Source: Bacteroidia bacterium (GTDB lineage: Bacteria; Bacteroidota; Bacteroidia; Cytophagales; Cyclobacteriaceae). Taken from it: a stretch of 44,699 nucleotides of DNA. The DNA lies in the NCBI GenBank assembly GCA_030426345.1, contig JAUHYU010000036.1, positions 1-44,699 on the forward strand, read 5' to 3'. How positions within the stretch are numbered: the first letter of the stretch is position 1; every line of letters starts with the position of its first letter. The notes below the pieces were generated by a model, which saw only the letters and a list, made by a program, of their open reading frames with translations, was not told where the DNA came from and did not search any database. Below, one piece after another: positions 26,583 through 35,703 of this stretch. A program made the translations under genes and the position numbers.

Positions 26583-28025
26583 TTAAACTTTATCCTGTTC
26601 GCGATGGGTTAATTTTATAATGACTTTGTCATTATATTTTTCACGAAGATGTGTTGCCATTTGTTCTGCACAATACACCGACCTGTGTTGGCCACCTGTA
26701 CATCCAAATGATATCTGCAAATATTTGAATTCTCTATTTAAATATTTGTCGGCAGTTTGTTCTATGATTTGGTATGCGTTGTTCAGGAATTCTGTGGCCT
26801 CACCTCTATTGTTCAAAAATTCAATAACTTCTTCATTCATTCCGTTTAGATACTTGTACTTTTCGTACCTGCCCGGATTGTGTAATCCTCGGCAATCGAA
26901 TATAAAACCACCTCCATCTCCATGGGCATTTTCTGGAAGCCCTTTGTGAAATGAAAAGCTCTGGATATCAATTTGGAGGGGAACCAGTGTGTTAAATTCT
27001 CTTCTGTATTTTTGAAGTTCATTAGAGGTAGTAAGACTCAATAATACACTTTGTAGATATGGAAAACCCATGGGAAAAAGACCGTTTTTAAGGATGTTTT
27101 CCAACTGCTTGATGGCGTAGGGGATACTTTGTAAAAACTGAGTACGGCGCTCATAAAAGCCCCGAAACCCATAAGCGCCCATGGCCTGCATTAATCGGAT
27201 CAGCACAAAGGATCGGTAGTATTTTATCCAATCATTTTTATCAAATTGGATGTGCCGAGACAGTTCTTCCAGATAGTGATCCAACAATAAATCCTTAACA
27301 TCTGCCGGGATGTTGGCTTTAGAATCATATAAAATGGAAGCGACATCATATTGCAATGCTCCCTTGCGCCCACCTTGATAATCAATGAAATGTGGTTTGC
27401 CGTCTTTTATCATGATGTTTTTGGACTGAAAGTCACGATAAAGGAAATAGTCGCTATCAGCCTCAAGGAGATGATCCGTAAAACGCTGAAACTCATCTTC
27501 GAGCAGTTGCTCATCAAATGGGATTTTGGCTAATTTCAGAAAATAATATTTAAAGTAGCTTAAGTCCCACATCATAGATTGTCGGTCAAACGCATCCCTT
27601 GGATAGCATGCGTTATAATCTAATCCCTTTGATCCATTTATTTGAAAATGTGGCAACATGGCCATGGCGGATTTGTATGCATTGACTGCAGAACCAGGAA
27701 ATACACCAACTTCCTTTCTCTTTTCTTGCAAAAAATCGAAAAGGCTAACGTCTCCCAAATCCGAAAGAAGATATGTTTTGCTATTTTGTCCCTCAGCAAG
27801 CACCTTCGGCACAGGAAGACCCTGTTGTGTGAAATGTTTGGTAAAACTAAGGAATGCTTTGTTTTCCTTAACGTCCTCATTATAAACACCAATGGCCGTC
27901 TTACTACTACTGATTAATCTGAAATATTGCCTGTAAGAACCAGATTGAGGTATGGTAATGACTTGGTTCGCCTTCTCCCCGCTCCAGAGTTCAAAAATGT
28001 TTTCTAGTTGTTCTTTGCTTTTCAC
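26583..28025 (-). CDS. amgK: AmgK-like sugar kinase fused to RapZ C-terminal domain
   Basis: A 480-residue fusion. Residues 1-330 form an aminoglycoside-phosphotransferase-type kinase like AmgK: the catalytic loop is YRDFQSKNIM (D198, N203), with Tyr for the usual His, then FIDYQ (D215). Residues about 355-480 match the RapZ C-terminal domain, including FIFDCRGLHNPG (D377) and FGCTGGQHRSVY (441-452), the region that binds glucosamine-6-phosphate in E. coli RapZ. The RapZ P-loop domain is absent. The start is GTG: an in-frame stop lies two codons upstream and the next Met is far inside. The kinase and downstream murU suggest cell-wall sugar recycling with a built-in sugar-phosphate sensor. Confidence 0.85.
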   Translation of the reverse strand: MKSKEQLENIFELWSGEKANQVITIPQSGSYRQYFRLISSSKTAIGVYNEDVKENKAFLSFTKHFTQQGLPVPKVLAEGQNSKTYLLSDLGDVSLFDFLQEKRKEVGVFPGSAVNAYKSAMAMLPHFQINGSKGLDYNACYPRDAFDRQSMMWDLSYFKYYFLKLAKIPFDEQLLEDEFQRFTDHLLEADSDYFLYRDFQSKNIMIKDGKPHFIDYQGGRKGALQYDVASILYDSKANIPADVKDLLLDHYLEELSRHIQFDKNDWIKYYRSFVLIRLMQAMGAYGFRGFYERRTQFLQSIPYAIKQLENILKNGLFPMGFPYLQSVLLSLTTSNELQKYRREFNTLVPLQIDIQSFSFHKGLPENAHGDGGGFIFDCRGLHNPGRYEKYKYLNGMNEEVIEFLNNRGEATEFLNNAYQIIEQTADKYLNREFKYLQISFGCTGGQHRSVYCAEQMATHLREKYNDKVIIKLTHREQDKV

Positions 28026-28204
28026 TATTTAAAAAATTTTGGCCAAGATAATTCAATTTGAATTTGAAACCCGACCGTTAGAGGTAAATTTTATTCGTGG
28101 GATTGTGATAAAAGTCATGGTATGTCAAATAATATCAGTGGTTGTGCCCATATTTTCAATAGTTAAAATTATATTTAGGCCTTTTAAAATCAATAAATAT
28201 TACT

Positions 28205-29323
28205 ATGGCAAGATATGTTTACGATTGGCTCTTTTATGTGATTTTATGGGTTGCCGTGACTTTGTTTTTTAATTTTATTTTTATTTCCATCAGTTGGACA
28301 GTAGTTGAAGTTCTAGATGTTTCATCTCAGGTGCAAAGCAATTCCGTGTTTGGCTACATGATTTCCAACTTTCAATATTTGGAAGGCTTCATGTTTGGCT
28401 TTTTATTTGGAACCGCCACATTTGGAATTAACCTAGCTATAGATCGTACATCTATTCATAAATTTTCCTTTGGTAAAATTATCATTATCAAAACGCTGTT
28501 ATACTTTTTTTCCGTCGCGTTAATTTTTGTTTTGATGTCAGGGATAATTCTGAATTCAGGTATGGCACCTTTTACTAAGGAACAATATCGCGAGTATATT
28601 TTGTCCAACCCTATGCCGTCTTCGTATATAGCTGCGATCATTGGTTATTTTGTCATATCGACCTTGTTGATAAATTATGTGGCGTTGGTAAGTAAGAAAT
28701 TTGGACCGGGGCAGATGATCAATATCTTTTTCGGTAAGTACAACAGGCCAAAAACCGAAAACCGTATTTTCATGTTTTTGGACATGAAGGATTCAACAAC
28801 AAATGCAGAAAAACTAGGACATATTATATTCAGTAAATTGCTTCAGCAATGCTTTCTGGATCTCAATAAGTTGGTTCCAGATTCAGGGGCGGAAATTTAT
28901 CAGTACGTTGGGGATGAAGTAGTACTTACTTGGAATATCAAAAATTATAATTCTAATTTCATCAAACCTATGATGCTGTTTTTTGACTTTAAGGAGCGGC
29001 TTGAATTGAAGACCAATTATTATAAATCAAAGTTTGGTGTTGTTCCGGAGTTCAAAGCAGGAGTAAACGCTGGGGTAGTCACAGTAGCTGAGATCGGGGA
29101 CATCAAAAAGGAAATCGCTTATCATGGAGATGTTGTAAATACCGCCTCTCGGTTGCGCGGTGCGTGCAATGAATTTAAAAAGGATCTGCTTGCTTCGGAA
29201 TATGTGATAAAAAATATCAGTGAAGCACATGAATATAAAGTGAAGGAAATTGGAGAAGTGACTTTGAAGGGCAAGTTGCAAAGTATGAAGGTTTTTAGCG
29301 TAGAAGGTGAAACAAGAGGCTAA
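28205..29323 (+). CDS. Membrane-bound class III adenylate/guanylate cyclase
   Basis: A 372-residue protein with four N-terminal membrane helices (about 8-31, 62-80, 93-115, 135-160) and a C-terminal class III nucleotide cyclase domain (about 185-365). Catalytic features are FLDMKDST (first metal Asp), YQYVGDEVVLTW (second metal Asp) and GDVVNTASRLRG (Asn and Arg of the transition state). It should make cAMP, or possibly cGMP, with the membrane part as sensor. No GGDEF or HAMP domain is present. It faces away from the kinase gene across a 179-bp gap. Confidence 0.9.
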   Translation: MARYVYDWLFYVILWVAVTLFFNFIFISISWTVVEVLDVSSQVQSNSVFGYMISNFQYLEGFMFGFLFGTATFGINLAIDRTSIHKFSFGKIIIIKTLLYFFSVALIFVLMSGIILNSGMAPFTKEQYREYILSNPMPSSYIAAIIGYFVISTLLINYVALVSKKFGPGQMINIFFGKYNRPKTENRIFMFLDMKDSTTNAEKLGHIIFSKLLQQCFLDLNKLVPDSGAEIYQYVGDEVVLTWNIKNYNSNFIKPMMLFFDFKERLELKTNYYKSKFGVVPEFKAGVNAGVVTVAEIGDIKKEIAYHGDVVNTASRLRGACNEFKKDLLASEYVIKNISEAHEYKVKEIGEVTLKGKLQSMKVFSVEGETRG

Positions 29324-29479
29324 TAGCCCAAGGAATATTTTTATATTATGCTGAATTTAAGTTTTTTTACATTCTGCAATAAAAGCATGGATTTTGAGGC
29401 CTTTTTCTGTATTGAAAACACCGGCATGCTTTGTGAAGGCTGATGCACTTAAATTGAGAATTTCAAAAATTAATAAATA

Positions 29480-30082
29480 ATGGAGATGTTAAGAATATTT
29501 GTTTTATGCATTTGTCTTGGATTGGTGTATACTACCGGGATATCGCAAGCCTTGCGATACAACGTAGCGGAAGGATCGTCCATGACAGTGTCCGGCACCT
29601 CAACGCTCCATGATTGGACATGCGAGGTTAAAACCATAGAAGGTTATGTTGAGTTGGGGGAGAAAGCTATTTCTGAAGGGAAAGTGGCTAAAGGAGAAAT
29701 GATCGATAATGTAACGATCACGATTCCGGTAAAAAGCATTGAAAGCCCAAGAGGTGCGACTATGGATAAAAAAATGCACAATGCGCTGAAGATGGAAACC
29801 AATCCTGAAGTGACTTTTGAATTGAAGAACAATAAAATTGGTTCCGTAAGCGGAAATACTTTCAGCGTGAATGCAAATGGAAATTTGACAGTGGCAGGAA
29901 AAACCAATCAAGTAGAATTACCCGTGGCAGGTGAATTGACGTCAGACGGGAAATTAAAGTTTTCCGGAGAATACAAATTTAACATGACCACTTATGATAT
30001 GAAGCCACCATCAGCAATGTACGGACAAATAGTGACAGGCGAAGATGTGGTAATCAATTTTGAACTAGTTGTATCTCAATAG
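29480..30082 (+). CDS. YceI-family periplasmic lipid-binding protein
   Basis: A 200-residue protein with a signal peptide (cut near TTGISQA) and the YceI lipocalin-like beta-barrel. Family marks are SGTSTLHDWTCEV near the start and MDKKMHNALKMETNPEVTFEL in the middle. YceI proteins bind polyisoprenoid or amphiphilic molecules in the periplasm. The SUMF1-fold gene starts 7 bp after its stop, so they are likely one operon. Initiation could be at ATG 29480 or ATG 29486. Confidence 0.92.
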   Translation: MEMLRIFVLCICLGLVYTTGISQALRYNVAEGSSMTVSGTSTLHDWTCEVKTIEGYVELGEKAISEGKVAKGEMIDNVTITIPVKSIESPRGATMDKKMHNALKMETNPEVTFELKNNKIGSVSGNTFSVNANGNLTVAGKTNQVELPVAGELTSDGKLKFSGEYKFNMTTYDMKPPSAMYGQIVTGEDVVINFELVVSQ

Positions 30083-30089
30083 AATATTT

Positions 30090-31130
30090 ATGAAATCACT
30101 AAAATACATATTGACAATTTCGCTGTCGTTAGCCTTCAGTTTGTCTTGTTCGGTTACCAAAAAAGCTGATACTAAAACCAGTAGTCCCGAAGCTCCCGCT
30201 GAGGCCCCAAAGGCCGAAGTAGTCAAGAAAAAGTATACAGAATCCATACCTTCTACAGATGTCTCATTTGACATGTTGGCGATACCCGAAGGTTCGTTTT
30301 TGCTGGGGAGCCCGGAAAGTGAAGCCAACAGGGACGCAGATGAAGGGCCGCAAGTAGAAGTAGCTATTGATGGCTTTTGGATGATGGAAAAGGAAGCAAC
30401 TTGGGATTTATTCGAGTTGTTTATCGATACCGAAAAAAGTGCTTTGGTAGGCTACAGTTCAGATGATAGCAAGATTCAGGCCGATGCAGTAACAAGACCT
30501 AGTACACCTTACCTGGATCCAAGTTTTGGAATGGGAAAAAGAAATTATCCAGCAATTTCTATGACACAATTTGCCGCATTGAATTTTTGCAAATGGCTAT
30601 CGGAGGTCACCGGGAGATTGTATAGACTACCGACTGAGGCAGAATGGGAATATGCCTGTAAAGCGGGAACAACAACAGCTTATTCTTTTGGAGATGATGT
30701 CGAACTGTTGAAAGAATATGGTTGGTATTGGGACAATAGTGATGATAGTTATCACGAAGTAGGCCAGAAAAAGCCTAATCCATGGGGATTGTATGATATG
30801 CATGGTAATGTAGCTGAGTGGACAATGGATCAGTATCAGGAAGATTATTATTCCACTATTACAAAAGGTGCTAAAAATCCATGGAGAATACCTGATAGTT
30901 TGCACCCAAGGTCAGTAAGGGGAGGCTCCTGGGATGATGATCCTGAGGCGCTCAGATCTTCGGGCAGGCTGATGTCAGACAGAAAGTGGCAGAAGCGGGA
31001 TCCGCAAATCCCGAAAAGTTTTTGGTGGAATACTGATGCGTCATTTTTAGGATTTCGGCTGGTAAGTCCAGCTCTGGAAATGTCTAAAGAAGAAATAGAA
31101 GAATTTTTCAATCTAGCATTGGATGAATAA
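30090..31130 (+). CDS. SUMF1-fold lipoprotein, not a typical sulfatase activator
   Basis: A 346-residue lipoprotein (lipobox FSLSC, Cys20) with an Ala/Pro/Glu-rich linker and a formylglycine-generating-enzyme (SUMF1) fold from about 70. The family motifs RLPTEAEWEYACKAG and GLYDMHGNVAEWTM are present. The active-site GGSWxCxxxxC stretch reads GGSWDDDPEALRSSGR, without either cysteine, so it should not oxidise sulfatase cysteines. Such proteins are often structural or redox-independent partners, as in gliding or T9SS components. The long frame begins at TTG 30069; ATG 30090 is used. Motif copy at 30874-30883. Confidence 0.85.
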   Translation: MKSLKYILTISLSLAFSLSCSVTKKADTKTSSPEAPAEAPKAEVVKKKYTESIPSTDVSFDMLAIPEGSFLLGSPESEANRDADEGPQVEVAIDGFWMMEKEATWDLFELFIDTEKSALVGYSSDDSKIQADAVTRPSTPYLDPSFGMGKRNYPAISMTQFAALNFCKWLSEVTGRLYRLPTEAEWEYACKAGTTTAYSFGDDVELLKEYGWYWDNSDDSYHEVGQKKPNPWGLYDMHGNVAEWTMDQYQEDYYSTITKGAKNPWRIPDSLHPRSVRGGSWDDDPEALRSSGRLMSDRKWQKRDPQIPKSFWWNTDASFLGFRLVSPALEMSKEEIEEFFNLALDE

Positions 31131-31169
31131 AATTAACCTTAATTAATAATCAATATTAAAACCTGAAAT

Positions 31170-32501
31170 ATGAAAAACAAGCAGATTGACAGACGGAACT
31201 TTATGAAGGGGGCAGCACTCACTACCAGTGGGATTATGATGGCTGGACTTCCCGTAGGAGCAAGTGCTTTTGTAAATCCTAAGGCCAAAAAGTTAAAACT
31301 GGCATTGGTCGGTTGTGGTGGTCGTGGAACCGGGGCTGCTGTTCAAGCTCTGACCGCAGATGCAGATGTAGAACTTGTTGCGATGGCTGATGCTTTTCGC
31401 GACCGATTGGATAGTAGTCTCAATAGCATTATGAATTCTGAACACCTTTCGGCAGACAGAAAGAAAAATATAAAGGTTGACGAAGAGAATAAGTTTGTTG
31501 GATTTGATGCTTTCAAAGATGCCATCAAAGAAGCTGATGTTGTGATTTTGGCGACACCTCCTGGATTTAGGCCATATCACTTAGAAGAATGTGTGAACAA
31601 TAATAAACATGTTTTTTGTGAGAAACCAATTGGTACGGATGCTGCGGGTGTTAGAAAGGCCCTTTCTCTAGTAAAGGTGGCCGAAAGCAAAAAATTGAAT
31701 ATTGTGGTTGGTCTTCAGCGACATTATCAAAACAGCTATCGTGAAGTGATGAAGCGGGTGAAAGATGGAGCTATTGGTGATATCACTTCGGGTCAAGTGT
31801 ATTGGAATGGTGCAGGTGTTTGGGTTCGGGAGAGAAAACCGGAATACACTGAGATGCAGTATCAGATGCGTAACTGGTATTATTTCAACTGGCTCTGTGG
31901 CGACCATATAGTAGAACAACATATCCATAATATTGATGTATATAACTGGGCCAAAGATGCGTATCCAGTTTCAGCACAAGGGATGGGAGGAAGACAAGTA
32001 AGAACAGGTAAGGAATACGGTGAAATTTTTGACCACCATTATGTAGAATTCACCTATGCCGATGGATCAATACTAAATAGCCAATGTAGGCATATTAAAG
32101 GTTGTGCAAATAGTGTGTCAGAAACTCTAATTGGAACAAAAGGAAAAGTTGTTACCGCTGGCAGTCGAGGAACGATTACTGATTTGAAGGGAGGAAGCAT
32201 ATACAATCACAGAGGCAAAGATGATCCAAATCCATATCAGGTTGAGCATAACGAACTGTTTGCTTCAATAAGAAATGGAGGAGCAATTAACAATTTGGAA
32301 TATGGAGCGATGTCTACTATGACTTCAATCCTAGGAAGATATGCAACATATTCTGGAATTGTTGTGAAAATGGAAGATGCACTTGCCTCGGAGGTTCAAT
32401 TGATGCCCGAAGCACCTTCTTGGGACGATAATCCTCCGGTGATGCCTGGAAGCGATGGATTTTACCCAATCGCTGTTCCTGGTAAATCGATAGTATTTTA
32501 A
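31170..32501 (+). CDS. Gfo/Idh/MocA-family oxidoreductase with Tat signal
   Basis: A 443-residue NAD(P)-dependent sugar oxidoreductase. It has a twin-arginine signal (DRRNFMKGAALTTSG), a Rossmann fold with GCGGRGTGA, and the family CEKPIGTD segment. The C-terminal domain carries the GDHIVEQHIHNIDV region near the active site. Many exported members oxidise glycosides at C3, feeding DUF1080-type enzymes. It sits 39 bp after the SUMF1-fold gene and 109 bp before a sugar-isomerase-like gene, with a terminator in between. Confidence 0.92.
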   Translation: MKNKQIDRRNFMKGAALTTSGIMMAGLPVGASAFVNPKAKKLKLALVGCGGRGTGAAVQALTADADVELVAMADAFRDRLDSSLNSIMNSEHLSADRKKNIKVDEENKFVGFDAFKDAIKEADVVILATPPGFRPYHLEECVNNNKHVFCEKPIGTDAAGVRKALSLVKVAESKKLNIVVGLQRHYQNSYREVMKRVKDGAIGDITSGQVYWNGAGVWVRERKPEYTEMQYQMRNWYYFNWLCGDHIVEQHIHNIDVYNWAKDAYPVSAQGMGGRQVRTGKEYGEIFDHHYVEFTYADGSILNSQCRHIKGCANSVSETLIGTKGKVVTAGSRGTITDLKGGSIYNHRGKDDPNPYQVEHNELFASIRNGGAINNLEYGAMSTMTSILGRYATYSGIVVKMEDALASEVQLMPEAPSWDDNPPVMPGSDGFYPIAVPGKSIVF

Positions 32502-32522
32502 ATCAAATTATTAACATATTTT

Positions 32523-32566
32523 AAATCCCGGGACAAAGAATCGCAAGGCTCAATGTTTCGGGATTT
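32523..32566 (+). terminator. Terminator after Gfo/Idh/MocA gene
   Basis: AAATCCCG / CGGGATTT arms (8 bp) with a long loop and seven T after the stem, 22 bp past the stop. Confidence 0.7.
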
Positions 32567-32610
32567 TTTTATACCTAATTGAAATAGATCCAAAATAAAC
32601 CCATAATAAC

Positions 32611-33540
32611 ATGAAGAGAAGAAATTTTTTGAAAAAGGGAGCATTGGCCACTGGTGTCGCTTCCACTTTTACCGTTGGCTCAGCTCTTGCCGCTGATGAC
32701 AAAAAAAAGAAAAAAAGGAAAAACAAAAAAGCTGAATTTAAATTGAAATACGCACCTCATTTCGGGATGTTTAAAAATTCTGCAGGTGATGATCCAATTG
32801 ACCAGCTAAAATTTATGGCTGAGAGAGGCTTTACTGCTTTGGAAGATAATGGTATGATGAAGCGAGATGTAGCTATGCAGACTAAAATTGGCGAAACAAT
32901 GGCACAGCTCGGCATGACAATGGGGGTATTCGTTGTCGATAAAGGCGGCAATATGGCCAATACCCTTGCCGCAGGAAAGCAGGAAAATGTCGATATTTTT
33001 CTTGATGGATGTAGAAGGGCAGTAGATGTTGCCAAGCGAGTCAATGCTAAATGGATGACAGTAGTGCCAGGTGGGTTTGAAAGACATCTACCATTGGACA
33101 TACAGCATGCCAATGTGATTGAGGCACTGCGTCGGGGTGCAGAAATTTTGGAACCTCATGGACTTGTGATGGTTTTAGAGCCACTTTCTGACTCACCTGA
33201 CCTTTATCTCCGTACTTCTGCCCAGACATATATGATATGCAAGTCTGTAGCCAGTCCGTCCTGTAAAATATTGTATGATATCTATCATATGCAAAAAAAT
33301 GAAGGGCATATAATTCACAATATTGATCTTACCTGGGATGAAATTGACTATTTTCAAATCGGTGATAATCCAGGGCGCAAAGAACCTACAACTGGTGAAA
33401 TCAACTATCGGAACGTATTCAAGCATATCCATGACAGAGGCTTTAAAGGCATCATGGGCATGGAACATGGAAATTCAGAAGAAGGGTTAGAAGGGGAAGA
33501 AATGGTGATTGAAGCCTATATTGAGAGCGATGATTTTTAG
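32611..33540 (+). CDS. Sugar isomerase/hydroxypyruvate isomerase-like TIM barrel, Tat-exported
   Basis: A 309-residue AP-endonuclease-2-type TIM barrel (xylose isomerase-like superfamily). A twin-arginine signal (KRRNFLKKGALATGV) is followed by a lysine-rich stretch. Likely metal-site residues are the Glu in MVLEPLSDSP, the Asp in LYDIYHMQ, and the Glu in GMEHGNSEE. Relatives interconvert keto sugars or hydroxypyruvate/tartronate semialdehyde. Adjacent to a Gfo/Idh/MocA oxidoreductase, a role in 3-keto-sugar processing is likely but inferred. Confidence 0.87.
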   Translation: MKRRNFLKKGALATGVASTFTVGSALAADDKKKKKRKNKKAEFKLKYAPHFGMFKNSAGDDPIDQLKFMAERGFTALEDNGMMKRDVAMQTKIGETMAQLGMTMGVFVVDKGGNMANTLAAGKQENVDIFLDGCRRAVDVAKRVNAKWMTVVPGGFERHLPLDIQHANVIEALRRGAEILEPHGLVMVLEPLSDSPDLYLRTSAQTYMICKSVASPSCKILYDIYHMQKNEGHIIHNIDLTWDEIDYFQIGDNPGRKEPTTGEINYRNVFKHIHDRGFKGIMGMEHGNSEEGLEGEEMVIEAYIESDDF

Positions 33541-33559
33541 AGAAACACGCCTCTAAATA

Positions 33560-33584
33560 GATACAAGCACATAGTGCTTGTATC
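33560..33584. terminator. Bidirectional terminator-like hairpin
   Basis: GATACAAGCAC / GTGCTTGTATC, 11-bp perfect stem with a 3-nt loop, 19 bp after the TIM-barrel stop and directly after the stop of the small minus-strand ORF. Only a short T stretch follows on either strand. Confidence 0.75.
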
Positions 33585-33585
33585 T

Positions 33586-33717
33586 TTAAATGACAATACC
33601 TACTAAAAAAATCAATCCAATCATTATCCAAAAAATTAGATTGTCTTTCTTTTTCGTTTTACCAAAAACCATGGTATTGAAACTGTATTTGTACAACTTT
33701 TGATATTGAGTTTTCAT
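33586..33717 (-). CDS. Predicted 43-residue single-pass membrane protein
   Basis: A short ORF with ATG at 33717 and TAA at 33588-33586. The N-terminal half is polar and basic (MKTQYQKLYKYSF, then GKTKKKD) and the C-terminal half is one hydrophobic helix (LIFWIMIGLIFLVGIVI). Its stop abuts the hairpin at 33560-33584. The pattern fits small inner-membrane proteins, but no family is recognised and there is no homology evidence, so it is tentative. The rest of 33718-34054 holds the presumed DUF1800 upstream region; nothing else is visible. Confidence 0.45.
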   Translation of the reverse strand: MKTQYQKLYKYSFNTMVFGKTKKKDNLIFWIMIGLIFLVGIVI

Positions 33718-34054
33718 GTGATAAATACTTTGTGTTACGCTAATGTTAACGCAATATTAAGAAAATTATTACTCAATTAATATTTATTCGATGCAAAAAG
33801 TGCGTCTGATGTAAGGAAACGCATAAAATAGAGGCAAATGTAAATAATCCTTAGGATCAAATTTTTGATCAATTTCCTTTCTACAATGTTAATGTCGGCT
33901 ATTTTCATTAAAACCCACATATTGTCAACTGACATTTAAAACGGCCAAAAGCTAATGAAGTAAGTTCTTTACGTCCTTTGCGAAAAGATTTCGCCCAAAA
34001 TTCAAGAATTTTAAACTTTCGTAAAAACCAAACAACTTTAGATTTCGATATGCT

Positions 34055-35692
34055 ATGTCGTCATTAAATCCAATTGATGTAAATGCACCATTAGGAAAAA
34101 ATAATGCAGCTCATTTGTTGCGTAGGACAACCTTTGGCCCCTCAAGAGCAGACATTGATACCTTTGCTTCGTACAGTATTAATCAAGCATTGACCGTTTT
34201 GTTTGAGATAAAACCTCCTGCAGACCCCCCTCTTGACGAGCTTACGGGACAACCATGGGTCAATCCCAAACCAACTGAAAGCAATAGTACTGGAGGTGAA
34301 TTAATGTTTATGACTTTTGCATGGTGGCTGGATATTATGAGAACTTCCGGTAATTCTATAACAGACCGGATTGCATGGTTTTATCATACACATTTTACCA
34401 CTATTTCTTCTAGGATTGATAGGGGCACAGCTATTTACTATCAAATCAAATTATTCAGGCATTATGCTCTTGGGAATTTCAAAGAGCTATGTAAGAAAAT
34501 TTGCTATGATAACGCAATGCTTGTCCACTTGGATGGAAGACTAAATGATGTAGGGCGACCGAATGAGAATTTTGCCCGTGAATTTTTCGAGCTTTATACC
34601 ATCGGAAAAGGCGAACAAGTAGGACCTGATGATTATTCTACATTCACAGAACACGATGTCATTGAATCTTCTAAAGTTTTGTCCGGTTATAATCTGGATT
34701 TGGATTATAGCAATATAGATCCCGATACAGGAGTGGCCATGGGTGTGCTGCGGGGTAGTGGAAATATTGCTACTAATCATGATGCATCTATAAAGACTTT
34801 TAGCCCAAGATTCCAGGGGACTGTAATTCAGCCAAATGAATTGATTGATGATAAGGCAACTAAGGAAGCCGCACTAGACGAATTGGATCAATTGGTTAAT
34901 ATGATATTTAACCAGGAAGCAGCTGCAAAAAATATCTGTAGAAAGCTGTATAGATTCTTTGTTTACTACGAGATCACTGATGAAATCGAGAATGACATCA
35001 TTGGCCCACTGGCGCAGACCTTCATGGACAATGACTATGAAATGACCCCGGTGTTGGAGCGACTTTTTAGAAGCACTCACTTTTTTGATGCGGACAATGG
35101 TACTGAAACTGATGACAACAGGGGTGGGATTATCAAATCTCCTTTGGAAATTGTGCTTGGGTCTTTGCGATTTTTCAACGTACAGCTCCCGGATCAAAGC
35201 ATGGATTTAAGTGCCTTTTATGAAGCTAATTTAGATTTGGTTTTCGGCAAGCTAAGAAATGAGGGTTTAGAATTTTATGAGCCTTTTGAAGTGGCTGGCT
35301 ATAAAGCCTATCATCAGGCCCCTGCGTATAACCGAAATTGGATCACTGCCAATAATCTAGCCAGAAGGTATCAAATTTCCACGGACTTGTTGTTGGGGTA
35401 TAAGGATGAAAGTGATAATGTGTTGTATAAACTCAATATTCTTTCCTACTGTCAGGTTGAGGGCATAGACCTAAATTCTCCGAGTGCGATTGTTTCTTAT
35501 TTTGTGGATTATCTGCTTCCCGAAGACATCACCACTGAACGGTTTGATTATTTCAAAACTACTTTGCTGATAGATGTAGATGAAGCAGATTGGGTGTCAA
35601 CCATTATTGATGGAGAAGATTTTCAGGTGGCATTTCATTTAGAAAATCTGATCAACTCATTAATTCAATCGCCAGAATACCAACTATTTTAA
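34055..35692 (+). CDS. DUF1800-family protein
   Basis: A 545-residue DUF1800 protein, starting NAAHLLRRTTFGPSRADI as the family does, with central FYHTHFTTISSR and LDGRLNDVGRPNENFAREFFELYTIG. There is no signal peptide. The family is almost always paired with a DUF1501 gene, as here (11 bp apart), and is presumed to act in a shared extracellular or oxidative role that has not been established. The reaction is unknown. Confidence 0.9.
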   Translation: MSSLNPIDVNAPLGKNNAAHLLRRTTFGPSRADIDTFASYSINQALTVLFEIKPPADPPLDELTGQPWVNPKPTESNSTGGELMFMTFAWWLDIMRTSGNSITDRIAWFYHTHFTTISSRIDRGTAIYYQIKLFRHYALGNFKELCKKICYDNAMLVHLDGRLNDVGRPNENFAREFFELYTIGKGEQVGPDDYSTFTEHDVIESSKVLSGYNLDLDYSNIDPDTGVAMGVLRGSGNIATNHDASIKTFSPRFQGTVIQPNELIDDKATKEAALDELDQLVNMIFNQEAAAKNICRKLYRFFVYYEITDEIENDIIGPLAQTFMDNDYEMTPVLERLFRSTHFFDADNGTETDDNRGGIIKSPLEIVLGSLRFFNVQLPDQSMDLSAFYEANLDLVFGKLRNEGLEFYEPFEVAGYKAYHQAPAYNRNWITANNLARRYQISTDLLLGYKDESDNVLYKLNILSYCQVEGIDLNSPSAIVSYFVDYLLPEDITTERFDYFKTTLLIDVDEADWVSTIIDGEDFQVAFHLENLINSLIQSPEYQLF

Positions 35693-35703
35693 CCAACCAA
35701 AAA

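Noticed and set aside
28039-28272. 77-codon ORF ahead of the cyclase gene
   Set aside because: Overlaps the cyclase start in another frame, begins with a rare start codon and has no family match; likely non-coding.
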